Positions 16,611 through 26,215 are shown, numbered from the stretch's first letter. The stretch is 64,000 bases of DNA from Flavobacterium sp. (GCF_027483985.1 NZ_JAIXTJ010000057.1:23409-87408), one strand, 5' to 3'. Notes: generated by a model not told the origin, from the sequence alone. Numbers and translations: made by a program.

Positions 16611-17084
16611 ATGATTATAAGAAAAGGAATTTCTCAAGATATGCCATCGGTATTAGCATTAATAAAAGAATTGGCAATTTTTGAAAAAGAACCCGATGCT
16701 GTTGTGGTTACAGTAGACGATTTAATTCGCGATGGTTTTGCAGAAAACCCTTTGTTTCATACCTTTGTAGCTGAAGTCGATAACGAAATCATAGGAATTG
16801 CACTTTATTATTACAGATATTCTACTTGGAAAGGCAAAACAATTCACCTCGAAGATTTAATTGTAAAAGAAGAAAAACGCGGAACTGGAGCAGGATTTGC
16901 ACTTTACAGCGAAATCATAGCCCAAGGAAAACGTGATAATGTGAGAAGAATTGAATGGAATGTACTTGATTGGAACACGCCTGCCGTTGAATTTTATAAA
17001 AAAAGTGGTGCCAAAATCTTAGATGATTGGGCTGTTGTTCAAATGGATGAAAACGGAATCGATAATTTTTTAAATAAAATCTAA
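16611..17084 (+). CDS. GNAT family N-acetyltransferase (diamine-acetyltransferase-like)
   Basis: A 157-residue acetyltransferase resembling spermidine/spermine N1-acetyltransferases: residues near 64-95 include ALYYYRYSTWKGKTIHLEDL, then VKEEKRGTGAGFALY with the acetyl-CoA-binding loop (RGTGAG), and RIEWNVLDWNTPAVEFYKKSGA. The substrate could be a polyamine, a related amine or an amino acid and is not fixed by sequence. The start at 16611 (MIIRKGISQ) begins at the GNAT fold; the longer ORF would start inside the repeat. Confidence 0.85.
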   Translation: MIIRKGISQDMPSVLALIKELAIFEKEPDAVVVTVDDLIRDGFAENPLFHTFVAEVDNEIIGIALYYYRYSTWKGKTIHLEDLIVKEEKRGTGAGFALYSEIIAQGKRDNVRRIEWNVLDWNTPAVEFYKKSGAKILDDWAVVQMDENGIDNFLNKI

Positions 17085-17128
17085 AAGAATAAAATCTTAA
17101 TACTTAATACTAAAGTCTTAATACTAAT
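17085..17128. repeat. Low-complexity CTTAATACTAA repeats before aspartate kinase
   Basis: Three approximate copies of AATACTTAA or CTTAATACTAA run into the ATG of the aspartate kinase gene. Similar short AT-rich repeats precede recJ. Confidence 0.45.
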
Positions 17129-18382
17129 ATGAGAATTTTCAAATTTGGTGGCGCATCAGTTAAAGATGCTGAAGGTGTAAAAAATGTTTTTGATGTGTTA
17201 CAAAAAGTAGGTCACGAAGACGTGCTAATTGTAATTTCTGCAATGGGAAAAACAACCAATGCATTAGAAACTGTAATCAAAAATTACTTTGAAAAATCTA
17301 ACGAATTTCACGCTTCACTGCAAGAAGTTAGAAAATACCATAACCAAATTTTATTAGACTTATTTGACGATGAAGAACACGATGTTTTCTTTGCGGTAAA
17401 CAGTCATTTTGCCGATTTAGAATATTTCTTGAGAAGCAATAAGTCGCCAAATTACAATTTTGTATACGACCAAGTAATCAGTTTTGGTGAAATAGTTTCT
17501 ACTACAATTGTTAGTCATTATTTCAATCACCAAGGTTTAAAAAACAACTGGATTGATGTTAGAAATTACATCAAAACCGATGCCACTTACCGTGATGCTA
17601 ATGTAGATTGGGAGCAAACTCAGAAATTAATTTCTAAAGGAGTTAAGAAAAAAGCACTAAACATCACACAAGGATTTTTAGGTTCAGACGAAAATAATTT
17701 TACAACAACTCTTGGCCGTGAAGGTTCAGATTATACCGCTGCAATTTTTGCTTATTGCTTGAGTGCTGAAAGCGTAACTATCTGGAAAGACGTTCCTGGT
17801 GTGATGAATGCCGATCCAAGATATTTTGAAAATGCAATTCTTCTAAATCAGATTTCTTATCGTGAAGCCATCGAGTTGGCGTTTTATGGCGCAACCGTAA
17901 TTCACCCAAAAACATTACAACCTTTACAGAAAAAAGAAATTCCGCTTTTTGTAAAATCATTTATAAATCCGTTATTGCCTGGAACTTCGGTTTCTAAAGG
18001 TGAAGATTTAGATCCAAAAACGTCTTGTTTTATCATCAAGAAAAACCAATTATTGATTTCGCTTTCGTCTATAGATTTTTCTTTTATTATGGAAGAAAAC
18101 ATCAGCGAAATTTTCGGATTGTTGCACAAATACAAAATCAAAGTAAGTTTGATTCAAAATACAGCCATCAGTTTCTCAGTTTGTATTGAAGATAAATTTG
18201 GAAATTTCAATGATTTGAAAACTATACTTTCTAAAAAATTCAAAGTGTCTTATAACGAAAATGTATCGCTTTACACCATTCGTCACTTCACAAAAGAAGC
18301 AGCAGAAATGGTAGAAAAAGACAAAGTAGTTTTATTAAAACAAATTTCTAGAGAAACGATGCAGATTGTTACTAAGGAGTAA
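17129..18382 (+). CDS. lysC: Aspartate kinase
   Basis: A 417-residue monofunctional aspartokinase, the first step to lysine, threonine and methionine from aspartate. The N-terminal KFGGASVKDAEGV (residues 5-17) is the ATP-binding signature, with TTLGREGSDYTAA near 191 and WKDVPGVMNADPR near 217. The last about 110 residues form the regulatory ACT region. No homoserine dehydrogenase domain is fused. A 46-residue ORF follows after 3 bp. Confidence 0.93.
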   Translation: MRIFKFGGASVKDAEGVKNVFDVLQKVGHEDVLIVISAMGKTTNALETVIKNYFEKSNEFHASLQEVRKYHNQILLDLFDDEEHDVFFAVNSHFADLEYFLRSNKSPNYNFVYDQVISFGEIVSTTIVSHYFNHQGLKNNWIDVRNYIKTDATYRDANVDWEQTQKLISKGVKKKALNITQGFLGSDENNFTTTLGREGSDYTAAIFAYCLSAESVTIWKDVPGVMNADPRYFENAILLNQISYREAIELAFYGATVIHPKTLQPLQKKEIPLFVKSFINPLLPGTSVSKGEDLDPKTSCFIIKKNQLLISLSSIDFSFIMEENISEIFGLLHKYKIKVSLIQNTAISFSVCIEDKFGNFNDLKTILSKKFKVSYNENVSLYTIRHFTKEAAEMVEKDKVVLLKQISRETMQIVTKE

Positions 18383-18385
18383 TTT

Positions 18386-18526
18386 ATGAAAGAAGAATCA
18401 CAAATCTCAATTGAAATTCAGAAAGAATTAGACAACAGAATTGAAAATCTGAAAAATCATAATTCTAAATTATATTCTTGGGAAGAGATAAAAAAACATT
18501 TGAAAGAAATCAGGAAAAAATTCTAA
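18386..18526 (+). CDS. Antitoxin-like small protein (addiction-module component type)
   Basis: A 46-residue ORF reading EIQKELDNRIENLKNH then SWEEIKKHLKEIRKKF. The ELDxRxE..SWEEIKKxL pattern is the C-terminal signature of the putative addiction-module component family that neutralises RelE/ParE-type toxins, but the usual N-terminal DNA-binding part is missing and no toxin ORF follows. The 127 bp after it contain only fragments. It may be a remnant, or a small orphan antitoxin. It sits 3 bp after the aspartate kinase stop. Confidence 0.5.
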   Translation: MKEESQISIEIQKELDNRIENLKNHNSKLYSWEEIKKHLKEIRKKF

Positions 18527-18623
18527 ATTAGTTTTATTTTTTTTTAAACGATGAAGAATATAAAAAATATATTTCTTCTCTCAATACAAAAAAATCCAAC
18601 CAACTTTTTCCAATAATAAATAC

Positions 18624-18631
18624 TACTTTTG
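18624..18631 (+). promoter_or_regulatory. -7 element upstream of the SprA-like gene
   Basis: TACTTTTG fits TAnnTTTG and lies 22 bp before the ATG at 18654. Confidence 0.45.
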
Positions 18632-18653
18632 ACATTTATGAGTTATTCTATTT

Positions 18654-21600
18654 ATGTTGAAAAAGAGTTTTTTAATGGTTTTGCTATTCTGCTTTTCGGG
18701 CGCGTTTGCTCAGGAAATAGAAACGCCTTACAAAAACAAAAAAATTGCTTTTTCAAAAGATACAATTGCCATTGATAAAGTCAGCATAAATAGAGCTTTC
18801 TTCAAAATTCTTGACAAACAAGGTAACGAAATCGATTCTTCCTATTATAAAGTAGATTTTCAAAAATCGAAATTGATTTTCAAAAACAATTATGTTTCTC
18901 AAGATTCATTGACCATTCGTTATTTAAAGTTTCCTGAATTTCTTACCAAAACCTACACAATTTATGATGACAAACGAGTTATTTCAAACGAAGCCGGAAG
19001 TTTATATATCGTAAAAAGAGATAATCTAAAAACCTTCAAACCTTTCGACGGATTGAATACTTCAGGAAGTATCACTCGTGGAATTACCGTTGGAAACAAT
19101 CAAAACTCGACTGTAAATTCTAATCTTGATTTGCAAATTACAGGTAAAATTTCCAATAAAGTTTCGCTTCGTGCTTCTATTCAAGACAGCAATATTCCTT
19201 TGCAAGATGGTGGATATTCGCAAACCTTAGACGAATTTGATCAAATTTTTATCGAATTATTTTCAGATAAATGGAACATTCGTGCTGGAGATTTATTTCT
19301 TGAAAACAGACAATCTAAATATTTAAATTTCAATAAAAAAGTACAAGGATTATCCACAAAATTTACTTTTGGAACACCCGAAAACAAAACCGAAGTCTTT
19401 GCATCAGGCGCAGTTGTTCGTGGTCAATATGCAAAAAGCAATTTCACTGGTCAAGAAGGAAATCAAGGTCCATATAAATTACGTGGAGCCAATGGCGAAT
19501 TATTTGTTTTAGTGATTTCGGGTTCAGAACGCGTTTTTGTTAATGGAATTTTACTCAAGCGTGGAGAAAGTAATGACTACATAATCGATTATAATGCAGG
19601 TGAAATAATCTTTACGTCTTTATTTCCGATTACTTCTGAAATGAGAATTGTGATTGAATACCAATATTCTGATAGAAATTTTACTCGATTTGTAACCTAT
19701 GGTGGCGCAAATCATCAAACCAAAAAATGGTCTCTTGGCGGATTTTTGTATTCAGAAAATGATGTAAAAAATCAGCCGCTTCAACAAAATTTATCTAACG
19801 AACAAGTGGCCATACTTCAATATGCTGGTGATGATTCAACGTTAATGACTGCGCCATCAGCTTTCGTTGACACTTTTTCTGAAAATAAAATTTTATATGA
19901 AAAAGTAATTATTGGTGGTGTTGAAGTTTTTCAATTTTCTAATGATGAAACCGATACCTTATATAATGTACGATTTTCGTTGGTTGGAAATAATTTGGGA
20001 AACTACATTTTAGTAAACAATAATGCCGTTGGGAAAATCTACGAATATGTTGCTCCAATTGCCGGAATTCCACAAGGAAATTACGAGCCGATAACTCGAT
20101 TAATTGCACCAACAAAAATCCAAATTGCAACAATATTAGGAAGTTACAATCCATCTGAAAAAACAGCAATTGACTTTGAAGTTGGTTTAAGCAACAACGA
20201 TTTGAATTTATTTTCTGCTATTGATGATAAAAACAATAAAGGAGTTGCCGCAAAAATCAACGGAAAACAACGACTTTTTACAGGAAAATTCAATATTGAT
20301 GCTTTCGCAAATTATCAAATGGTGCAACAAAATTTTAAAACCATCGAACGATTATTCAACATAGAATTCAATCGCGATTGGAATTTAACCACTATTTCTG
20401 GCAATCAAAGTTTGTTGGTTTCAGGTTTAAATTTTGATTTTAAAACCAAAGGATTTGCCAAATATCAACTTGAAAAACTAGATTTTACAGATAATTTTTC
20501 AGGAACACGACACATTTTTCAAGGAAGTATCAAACATAAAAAATTGGTTATTCAGCAAAATTCAAGTTACTTAAAAAGTTCTGGAACAGTTTCTAACACC
20601 AACTTTCTACGCAATCAAACAAGAGCAAAACTACATTTTAAAAAGAATTGGATTGGTGGTAGTTTCAACCTTGAAGACAATCAAGAAAAATTAGTTGACA
20701 CAAATCAATTCACTACTTTAAGCCAACGTTTTTCAGAGTACGGAGCGTTTATTGGCCGTGGTGACAGCACAAAAGTCTACACCGAAATTGGTTATTTGAA
20801 CCGAAAAAACGACAGTTTACAAGCAGGCATTTTACAACGAGTTAATGCTTCTGATTCCTATTATATAAAGTCAAAGTTGATTCAAAATAAGAAAACCAAT
20901 CTATCACTGTTTATTAATTATAGACGACTAAAATATACCGATGCTACTATTCCGGTTGAACCTTCGTTAAACTCAAGATTACTTTATAACGATAACTTTT
21001 TCAATCAGTTAATTCAAACCACAGTAGCTTATGAAAATGTTTCCGGAACCATTGCACAGCAAGAGTTTACCTATTTAGAAGTAAACCCTGGACAAGGCGT
21101 TTATATGTGGAACGACTACAACAACAACGGCGTTCAGGAATTGCAAGAGTTTGAAATCGCTGCTTTCCCTGATCAAGCTAAGTACGTCAGAGTTTTTCTT
21201 CCGAATCAAATTTTTGTAAAAACACATCAAAATAAATTTTCACAATCGGTAACTTTAAGTCCTTCCAAATGGATTAACAATAAAGGATTCAAGAAATTTC
21301 TATCCTATTTCTATAACCAAACCTCATTTTCATTAGACAGAAAAATCCAGCGTGATTCCGATAATTTCAATCTTAATCCGTTTTCCAAAAGTGAAGATAA
21401 TCTTCTTGGTTTGAACACCAATTTCCGCAACAGTTTGTTTTACAATCGAGGCAAACAAAAACATTCTGTTACTTATACCTATTTAAACGGTCGTGTAAAA
21501 AACTTATTATCAATTGGTTCACAAGAAAACAGCACAACTTCTAACCAAATGCAATATGCACATTTACTGAAAAAAAGTTGGTTATTCAATTTTGATACTA

Positions 21601-22055
21601 CGATTTCAAATTCCGAAAGCATTTCTGATAATTATGCTGCACGAAATTTTGAATTGAATAATTATGCCATCGAACCCAAGATTTCTTATTTGTTTTCAAA
21701 CAATAAAAGTTTGTCACTTTTTTATGAATACAAAAACAAAGAAAACATTATTAACTTACTCGAATCTTTAAAACAGCAACGCTTCGGCATTTCATTTAAT
21801 TACTCAAGCGACAATAAATTTACAGCCAATGGAGAATTCTCACTTTATAATAATGAGTTTATTGGCAACGCACTTTCACCTGTTGCTTTCCAAATGCTTG
21901 AAGGTTTACAACCCGGAAAAAATAGTACTTGGCGATTGCTTCTGCAAAAAAACCTTACCCAATATTTAGACATTAATATCAATTATCAAGGCCGAAAATC
22001 AGATACAAGTAACGCAATTCACACAGGAAACGTGCAACTTCGAGCGTTTTTTTAA
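18654..22055 (+). CDS. Large SprA-like outer-membrane beta-barrel protein
   Basis: An 1133-residue exported protein; the signal peptide ends at about AFAQ20. The segment NTSGSITRGITVGNNQNSTV and the following NLDLQITGKISNKVSLRASIQDSNIPLQ with a QTLDEFDQIFIEL run resemble SprA, the T9SS translocon barrel, but the protein is under half the length of SprA (about 2400). The C-terminal 700 residues alternate polar and aromatic residues as in a large barrel, ending in QLRAFF with the terminal Phe typical of outer-membrane proteins. Its exact role is unknown. Confidence 0.8.
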   Translation: MLKKSFLMVLLFCFSGAFAQEIETPYKNKKIAFSKDTIAIDKVSINRAFFKILDKQGNEIDSSYYKVDFQKSKLIFKNNYVSQDSLTIRYLKFPEFLTKTYTIYDDKRVISNEAGSLYIVKRDNLKTFKPFDGLNTSGSITRGITVGNNQNSTVNSNLDLQITGKISNKVSLRASIQDSNIPLQDGGYSQTLDEFDQIFIELFSDKWNIRAGDLFLENRQSKYLNFNKKVQGLSTKFTFGTPENKTEVFASGAVVRGQYAKSNFTGQEGNQGPYKLRGANGELFVLVISGSERVFVNGILLKRGESNDYIIDYNAGEIIFTSLFPITSEMRIVIEYQYSDRNFTRFVTYGGANHQTKKWSLGGFLYSENDVKNQPLQQNLSNEQVAILQYAGDDSTLMTAPSAFVDTFSENKILYEKVIIGGVEVFQFSNDETDTLYNVRFSLVGNNLGNYILVNNNAVGKIYEYVAPIAGIPQGNYEPITRLIAPTKIQIATILGSYNPSEKTAIDFEVGLSNNDLNLFSAIDDKNNKGVAAKINGKQRLFTGKFNIDAFANYQMVQQNFKTIERLFNIEFNRDWNLTTISGNQSLLVSGLNFDFKTKGFAKYQLEKLDFTDNFSGTRHIFQGSIKHKKLVIQQNSSYLKSSGTVSNTNFLRNQTRAKLHFKKNWIGGSFNLEDNQEKLVDTNQFTTLSQRFSEYGAFIGRGDSTKVYTEIGYLNRKNDSLQAGILQRVNASDSYYIKSKLIQNKKTNLSLFINYRRLKYTDATIPVEPSLNSRLLYNDNFFNQLIQTTVAYENVSGTIAQQEFTYLEVNPGQGVYMWNDYNNNGVQELQEFEIAAFPDQAKYVRVFLPNQIFVKTHQNKFSQSVTLSPSKWINNKGFKKFLSYFYNQTSFSLDRKIQRDSDNFNLNPFSKSEDNLLGLNTNFRNSLFYNRGKQKHSVTYTYLNGRVKNLLSIGSQENSTTSNQMQYAHLLKKSWLFNFDTTISNSESISDNYAARNFELNNYAIEPKISYLFSNNKSLSLFYEYKNKENIINLLESLKQQRFGISFNYSSDNKFTANGEFSLYNNEFIGNALSPVAFQMLEGLQPGKNSTWRLLLQKNLTQYLDININYQGRKSDTSNAIHTGNVQLRAFF

Positions 22056-22361
22056 TCAGAACTTGATTTAGATTCTCCTCTTTATTTGAAGCGAATGGCT
22101 AGGTGCATTATCGGTCAGCCCTATTCCTGCTCTTCATTGCAATCTTTTCATCACGTTTCACAACGAGATAAAAAGGATTTACATTACGATCAGGGCTAGC
22201 TAGCAAACAATAGTAATTTTTGTAGAATGAATTTTACAACTATTTGATTTGGAATAATTTTTGTTTACTTTTATTTATTAATTTTAAATTTTTATAACCT
22301 AATCAATTTAATCACAATGAAATCAAAGATTCACGAGATTCAATTAAAAACAATTAAAACT
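22056..22361. other. Intergenic gap with TAGCCC element copy D
   Basis: This 306-bp spacer holds one repeat element (22080-22198, minus strand) and an AT-rich leader for the Lys/Ala-rich protein gene. No ORF beyond a few codons was found. Confidence 0.6.
22080..22198 (-). ncRNA. TAGCCC dispersed element, copy D (candidate structured RNA)
   Basis: Read on the minus strand it starts TAGCCCTGATCGTAATG, then AAATCC, a hairpin-like middle, GATTGCAATGAAGAGCAGGA, and AGGGCT that can pair with the first AGCCCT. The 3' end is CCATTCGCTTCAAATAAAG. It contains the two related half-elements seen in other copies. It is antisense to both flanking genes. Confidence 0.6.
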
Positions 22362-23021
22362 ATGAGCAAAAAACTAATTTTATTATGCTTCGTATTTGTA
22401 CTTTCAAATATGACTTTTGCACAAGACGTAAAAGAAAAAGCAACTAAAGCAAAATCAAAAACTGAAAAAGCGGCTGCTGCAAAAAAAGAAAAAGCAGACC
22501 AATTAAAAGAAGAGAAAGCTAAAGCCAAAAAAGAAGCGGCAAAAGAAGCTAAGAAAACTGAAAAAGAAGTTAAAGCTAAAACTACAAAAGCAAAAAAAGA
22601 AGTAGAAGAAAAAGCAACTAAAGTTGAAAAAGAAGTAAAAGCTAAAACTTCAAAAGCTAAAAAAGAAACAGAAGAAAAAGCTACAAGACTAAAAAAAGAT
22701 GGAACTGTAGACAAACGTTTCAAAGATGCTGATGCAAAAACTAAAGATGCAAAAGCTGCTGCAACTGGAAAAGCAAAAGCAACTGAAGGAAAAGCAAAAG
22801 CTACTGCAAACAAAACTGCCGCTAAAGTTAAAAAAACAGCAGCTGAAGAAAAAGAAGATATGAAAGAAACTGCGGTTTCTAAAGCTGCAGAGAAAAAAGT
22901 TGCTGATAAAGTAACTGGAAAATATAAAGGTAAAAAAGTATTCACTGGACCAAGAGGTGGAAAATATTACATCAATAAAAACGGAAATAAAACCTATATT
23001 GATGCTGATCAAGAAGAGTAA
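22362..23021 (+). CDS. Exported Lys/Ala/Glu-rich protein with PBCV basic adaptor-like C-terminus
   Basis: A 219-residue protein. The signal peptide ends at MTFAQ21; the start at 22362 was chosen because the signal begins MSKKLILLCF. Residues about 22-185 are a highly charged Lys/Ala/Glu repeat (KAKKE, KAKTTKAKKE) that should form a long single helix or coiled coil. The last 30 residues, KKVFTGPRGGKYYINKNGNKTYI, match the PBCV-specific basic adaptor domain (PF08789), best known from chlorella viruses. The role in bacteria is unknown; DNA or envelope binding is conceivable. A terminator follows. Confidence 0.75.
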   Translation: MSKKLILLCFVFVLSNMTFAQDVKEKATKAKSKTEKAAAAKKEKADQLKEEKAKAKKEAAKEAKKTEKEVKAKTTKAKKEVEEKATKVEKEVKAKTSKAKKETEEKATRLKKDGTVDKRFKDADAKTKDAKAAATGKAKATEGKAKATANKTAAKVKKTAAEEKEDMKETAVSKAAEKKVADKVTGKYKGKKVFTGPRGGKYYINKNGNKTYIDADQEE

Positions 23022-23048
23022 ATCTTTCTTTTCTTAAGATATACTCAT

Positions 23049-23087
23049 AATCGTCTCGTTATAAAATGAGACGATTTTCTTTTTTAC
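23049..23087 (+). terminator. Terminator after the Lys/Ala-rich protein gene
   Basis: AATCGTCTC (23049-23057) pairs with GAGACGATT (23068-23076), followed by a T-rich run. Confidence 0.9.
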
Positions 23088-23150
23088 AATTTCCTGTAAG
23101 TATTTTCGTTTTTTTTACTAAATTTATTGAAATTATTAATCCAACCAATT

Positions 23151-24566
23151 ATGAAAAAAAAATATACTCTACTTATTTTGTTTTTTGTTTCGATAAATTT
23201 AAATGCACAAGTTTGCGGAACTGAACAATTCTACCTTCCCAATAATCAAGGTAATTCTCAACCAAGTAACATATTATATGATGCTTCTTATAAACATGTG
23301 TTCAATGTAAGATTTCATGTTGTTTACAATGATGATGGTGTTACCAGAACAAATAGTAATGGTGTTCCAGGACTAACAATAGGTTTTGAAGAAGTAATGA
23401 ATGCTATACGTGATTTAAACGTAAATTTTAATCAATTTAATATTTTCTTTAAATATTATGGATTTGACACAATAAATAATACGACCTTTTTAAATTATGG
23501 CAATACAACTTCATATGGAAATATGATATCAACACACAATATTCCCGAAGCATTTAACATTTATATTCTAAATCAAGTTGGTGGTGCAGCAGCAGTAGCA
23601 GGATATTACTGGCCATTTTCGATTTTTGATGACAACTGGTTTATAAGACCCTGGACACTTTGCCACGAAATGGGGCATTCTTTTGGTTTACTTCATACAT
23701 TTTTTAGTAGTGGCGAATGCGAACATGCTGTTAGGACACCAACTCCTTTAGGAACACCATTCAATCTTCAATATAACGCTGATGTTGCTGGTGATCAAAT
23801 AAAAGATACCTTCCCTTTTCTAAGTTCTACATTTTCAGATAACAACTGCAATTATACAGGTGGAGCAACCGATTGTAGAGGGAGTATCATAAATTCTCAG
23901 ACAGTAAATGGTTTTTTTATAACAGGCTCTCCTTCAAATAATTTTATGACAACAGAGTCAGAAGATATTTTATGTAATCCTTCGTTTACTCCTGAACAAG
24001 GTATAAGAATGAGAAATGCTTTTAATATTGTTCCAGAAAGGTATGACTCTAAAAGAAATTCAATACAAAGTTTGTATGAGCCTTTTGAACGCATAAAAGT
24101 ATTAGGTGCTATAAAAAGTGTTGTAGACAACAATAATGGTACAGCTACTGTTTGTACATATTATTCAGAAAGATTCAGATTTCAAAAGGGATTTAATTAT
24201 GTTTTTCCAGAAAATGAATTGCCTGATTTAGTAAACTATAATCCATACGATTTACCAGACATTCAATTACCTGCCTTTAATTGTCCGTTAATAATTCAGC
24301 AATTAGGAATGCAAAATGGTCAATATCCTATTGGTAATGCATTGACTATTGATAAAGGTTATATTTGTGAAATACAACAGATAATAGGTGGTTCTGACAC
24401 AATTACAGATGATTTAGGCGGATATATTTTCACTGTAGAAGAATGGGATTCACTAAAAGCCTCTAATCCTAATTTTTATGAACTTCTTGAATCAAATAAA
24501 TACCACATAATTAAAAAAGAGACTGAAAAGGGTGTTATGATTCAAGTAGTTTTGTACAAAAATTAA
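23151..24566 (+). CDS. Secreted M43-like zinc metalloprotease
   Basis: A 471-residue exported protein with signal peptide MKKKYTLLILFFVSINLNAQ; the start is the ATG at 23151. The metzincin zinc motif HEMGHSFGLLH begins at His172, followed by a disulfide-type Cys pattern and SNNFMTTESED resembling the Met-turn of pappalysin-like M43 proteases. About 190 residues after the catalytic part show no domain I recognise and no T9SS sorting signal. It is 11 bp upstream of a T9SS cargo gene and is probably co-transcribed, possibly supplying processing for it (inference). Confidence 0.85.
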   Translation: MKKKYTLLILFFVSINLNAQVCGTEQFYLPNNQGNSQPSNILYDASYKHVFNVRFHVVYNDDGVTRTNSNGVPGLTIGFEEVMNAIRDLNVNFNQFNIFFKYYGFDTINNTTFLNYGNTTSYGNMISTHNIPEAFNIYILNQVGGAAAVAGYYWPFSIFDDNWFIRPWTLCHEMGHSFGLLHTFFSSGECEHAVRTPTPLGTPFNLQYNADVAGDQIKDTFPFLSSTFSDNNCNYTGGATDCRGSIINSQTVNGFFITGSPSNNFMTTESEDILCNPSFTPEQGIRMRNAFNIVPERYDSKRNSIQSLYEPFERIKVLGAIKSVVDNNNGTATVCTYYSERFRFQKGFNYVFPENELPDLVNYNPYDLPDIQLPAFNCPLIIQQLGMQNGQYPIGNALTIDKGYICEIQQIIGGSDTITDDLGGYIFTVEEWDSLKASNPNFYELLESNKYHIIKKETEKGVMIQVVLYKN

Positions 24567-24577
24567 TTTTGAATTAA

Positions 24578-26170
24578 ATGAAAATACTATTTTTTATATT
24601 AATACATTGTCTTTCTTTTTCTCAAGCTCCTAGTATTTTATGGCAAAATAAAATTGGTGGAATTAATGACGATTTCTACAATAACTCAGATGTAACAATT
24701 GATGATGGTTTAATTATTGGAGGTAGGTCAACATCAAATATATCAGGAGATAAAACTGAAAATTCGAAAGGAGGTTCAGATTACTGGATAGTTAAAATAA
24801 ACCATTTAGGAAATGTAGTCTGGGACAAAACGATTGGTGGTGGTAATCCTAATTTTTATGAAGATGATGTTTTTACTTGCTTAAAGTCAACTTTGGATGG
24901 AGGATATATAATTGGAGGCCACTCTGACTCTCCAATTTCAGGAGATAAAACAATTGACTCATTCGATAATAGTGACGATTTCTGGATTTTAAAGTTAAAT
25001 GAATTTGGGATAATTCAATGGCAGAAAGTATTTGGAGGAAGTTTGGTTGATGTACCAACAGCTATAAAAAACACTTTCGACAATGGTTTTGTCATTGTAG
25101 GATATTCTGATTCAAACATATCTGGAAATAAAACTGAAAATTCAAAAGGTTTAATTGACATTTGGATCTTAAAATTAGATAGTCTTGGAAATATTGTTTG
25201 GCAAAAAACAATTGGTGGTACAGGTTTTGATTCTGCAAATTGCGTAGTCCAAACTAATGATGGAGGATTTTTAATAGGTGGAGACTCTACTTCAAATATT
25301 TCAGGTGATAAGACTGAAGATTCAAGAGGTTTGAGAGATTTTTGGATAGTCAAAATTAATTCATTAGGTGATTTACAATGGCAAAAAACAATAGGTGGTA
25401 ATAATGTAGACTATTTATTAAATATTATCTCAAAGAATAATAATTTTGTTTTAATTGGCTCATCAAAATCAAATATATCTGGTGAAAAATTGGAGAATTC
25501 TCGTGGAGGATATGACTGTTGGATTATGGAAATTGATTCATTAGGAACTATTCTATGGCAAAAAACAATAGGAGGTAATGGTGATGATTATTTTGGCAAC
25601 ATAATTTCCACAAATGATAGCAATTATATTATTTCAGGCTCTTCATCTTCAAATATCTCTGCTGAAAAAACAGAAGATTCTAAAGGTGGATTTGATGCTT
25701 GGATACTGAAAATAGATTCATTTGGGAATATTTTATGGCAAAAAACTATTGGCGGAAGTGATTTAGATGGTCTTGAAATAATAGACCAACCAAATGATAA
25801 TTCATTTTTATTATCAGGAAGTTCAAACTCTTTTGTATCTGGTGAAATAACAGAGAATCCAATTGGTGGTTCTGACTATTGGGTTTTAAAACTTGAACCT
25901 GAAAATTTATCAAACCAAGAAAACAACTCCTTTTCAAACATTCAAATCTATCCCAATCCAAATAATGGAATTTTAAATATTGATTTTGGAGGTTTTCAAG
26001 AAACAATATCGATTTCAATAACAAATGTGTTAGGTCAATTAATTTCAAAATATAATTTTAATCAAATTTCAGAAAAACAAATTCAATTGAGCGAACCAAA
26101 TGGCATCTATTTTCTTGAAATCAGAAATGAAAAAAATGAAAAGAAGGTTTTTAAAATACTAAAACAATAA
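24578..26170 (+). CDS. T9SS type A cargo protein with seven tandem repeats
   Basis: A 530-residue secreted protein. After a short signal peptide (ending near FSQA) come seven repeats of roughly 58-60 residues, each ending WQKTIGG-type and containing SNISGDKTENSKGG-like and DYWIVKI-like segments; together they probably form a beta-propeller or solenoid. Residues about 455-530 are a type A sorting domain: IQIYPNPNNGILNI, then SITNVLGQLI and GIYFLEIRN with a basic tail. Such domains direct export by T9SS and anchoring at the cell surface. Confidence 0.9.
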   Translation: MKILFFILIHCLSFSQAPSILWQNKIGGINDDFYNNSDVTIDDGLIIGGRSTSNISGDKTENSKGGSDYWIVKINHLGNVVWDKTIGGGNPNFYEDDVFTCLKSTLDGGYIIGGHSDSPISGDKTIDSFDNSDDFWILKLNEFGIIQWQKVFGGSLVDVPTAIKNTFDNGFVIVGYSDSNISGNKTENSKGLIDIWILKLDSLGNIVWQKTIGGTGFDSANCVVQTNDGGFLIGGDSTSNISGDKTEDSRGLRDFWIVKINSLGDLQWQKTIGGNNVDYLLNIISKNNNFVLIGSSKSNISGEKLENSRGGYDCWIMEIDSLGTILWQKTIGGNGDDYFGNIISTNDSNYIISGSSSSNISAEKTEDSKGGFDAWILKIDSFGNILWQKTIGGSDLDGLEIIDQPNDNSFLLSGSSNSFVSGEITENPIGGSDYWVLKLEPENLSNQENNSFSNIQIYPNPNNGILNIDFGGFQETISISITNVLGQLISKYNFNQISEKQIQLSEPNGIYFLEIRNEKNEKKVFKILKQ

Positions 26171-26177
26171 TATTTTA

Positions 26178-26215
26178 AAATGCAACTTTCAACCAATCGA
26201 AAGTTGCATTTCTTG
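26178..26215 (+). terminator. Terminator after the repeat-rich cargo gene
   Basis: AAATGCAACTTTC (26178-26190) pairs perfectly with GAAAGTTGCATTT (26199-26211), with an 8-nt loop and T-rich tail. Confidence 0.9.

Noticed and set aside
18654..22055. Full-length SprA
   Set aside because: Similarity is limited to one N-terminal region; length is less than half of SprA.
22340..22945. Long minus-strand frame antisense to the Lys/Ala-rich protein (about 200 codons)
   Set aside because: It exists because the sense gene is rich in AAA/GCA codons, which read as TTT/TGC in reverse; the product is a Ser/Phe/Ala-rich string with no family features.
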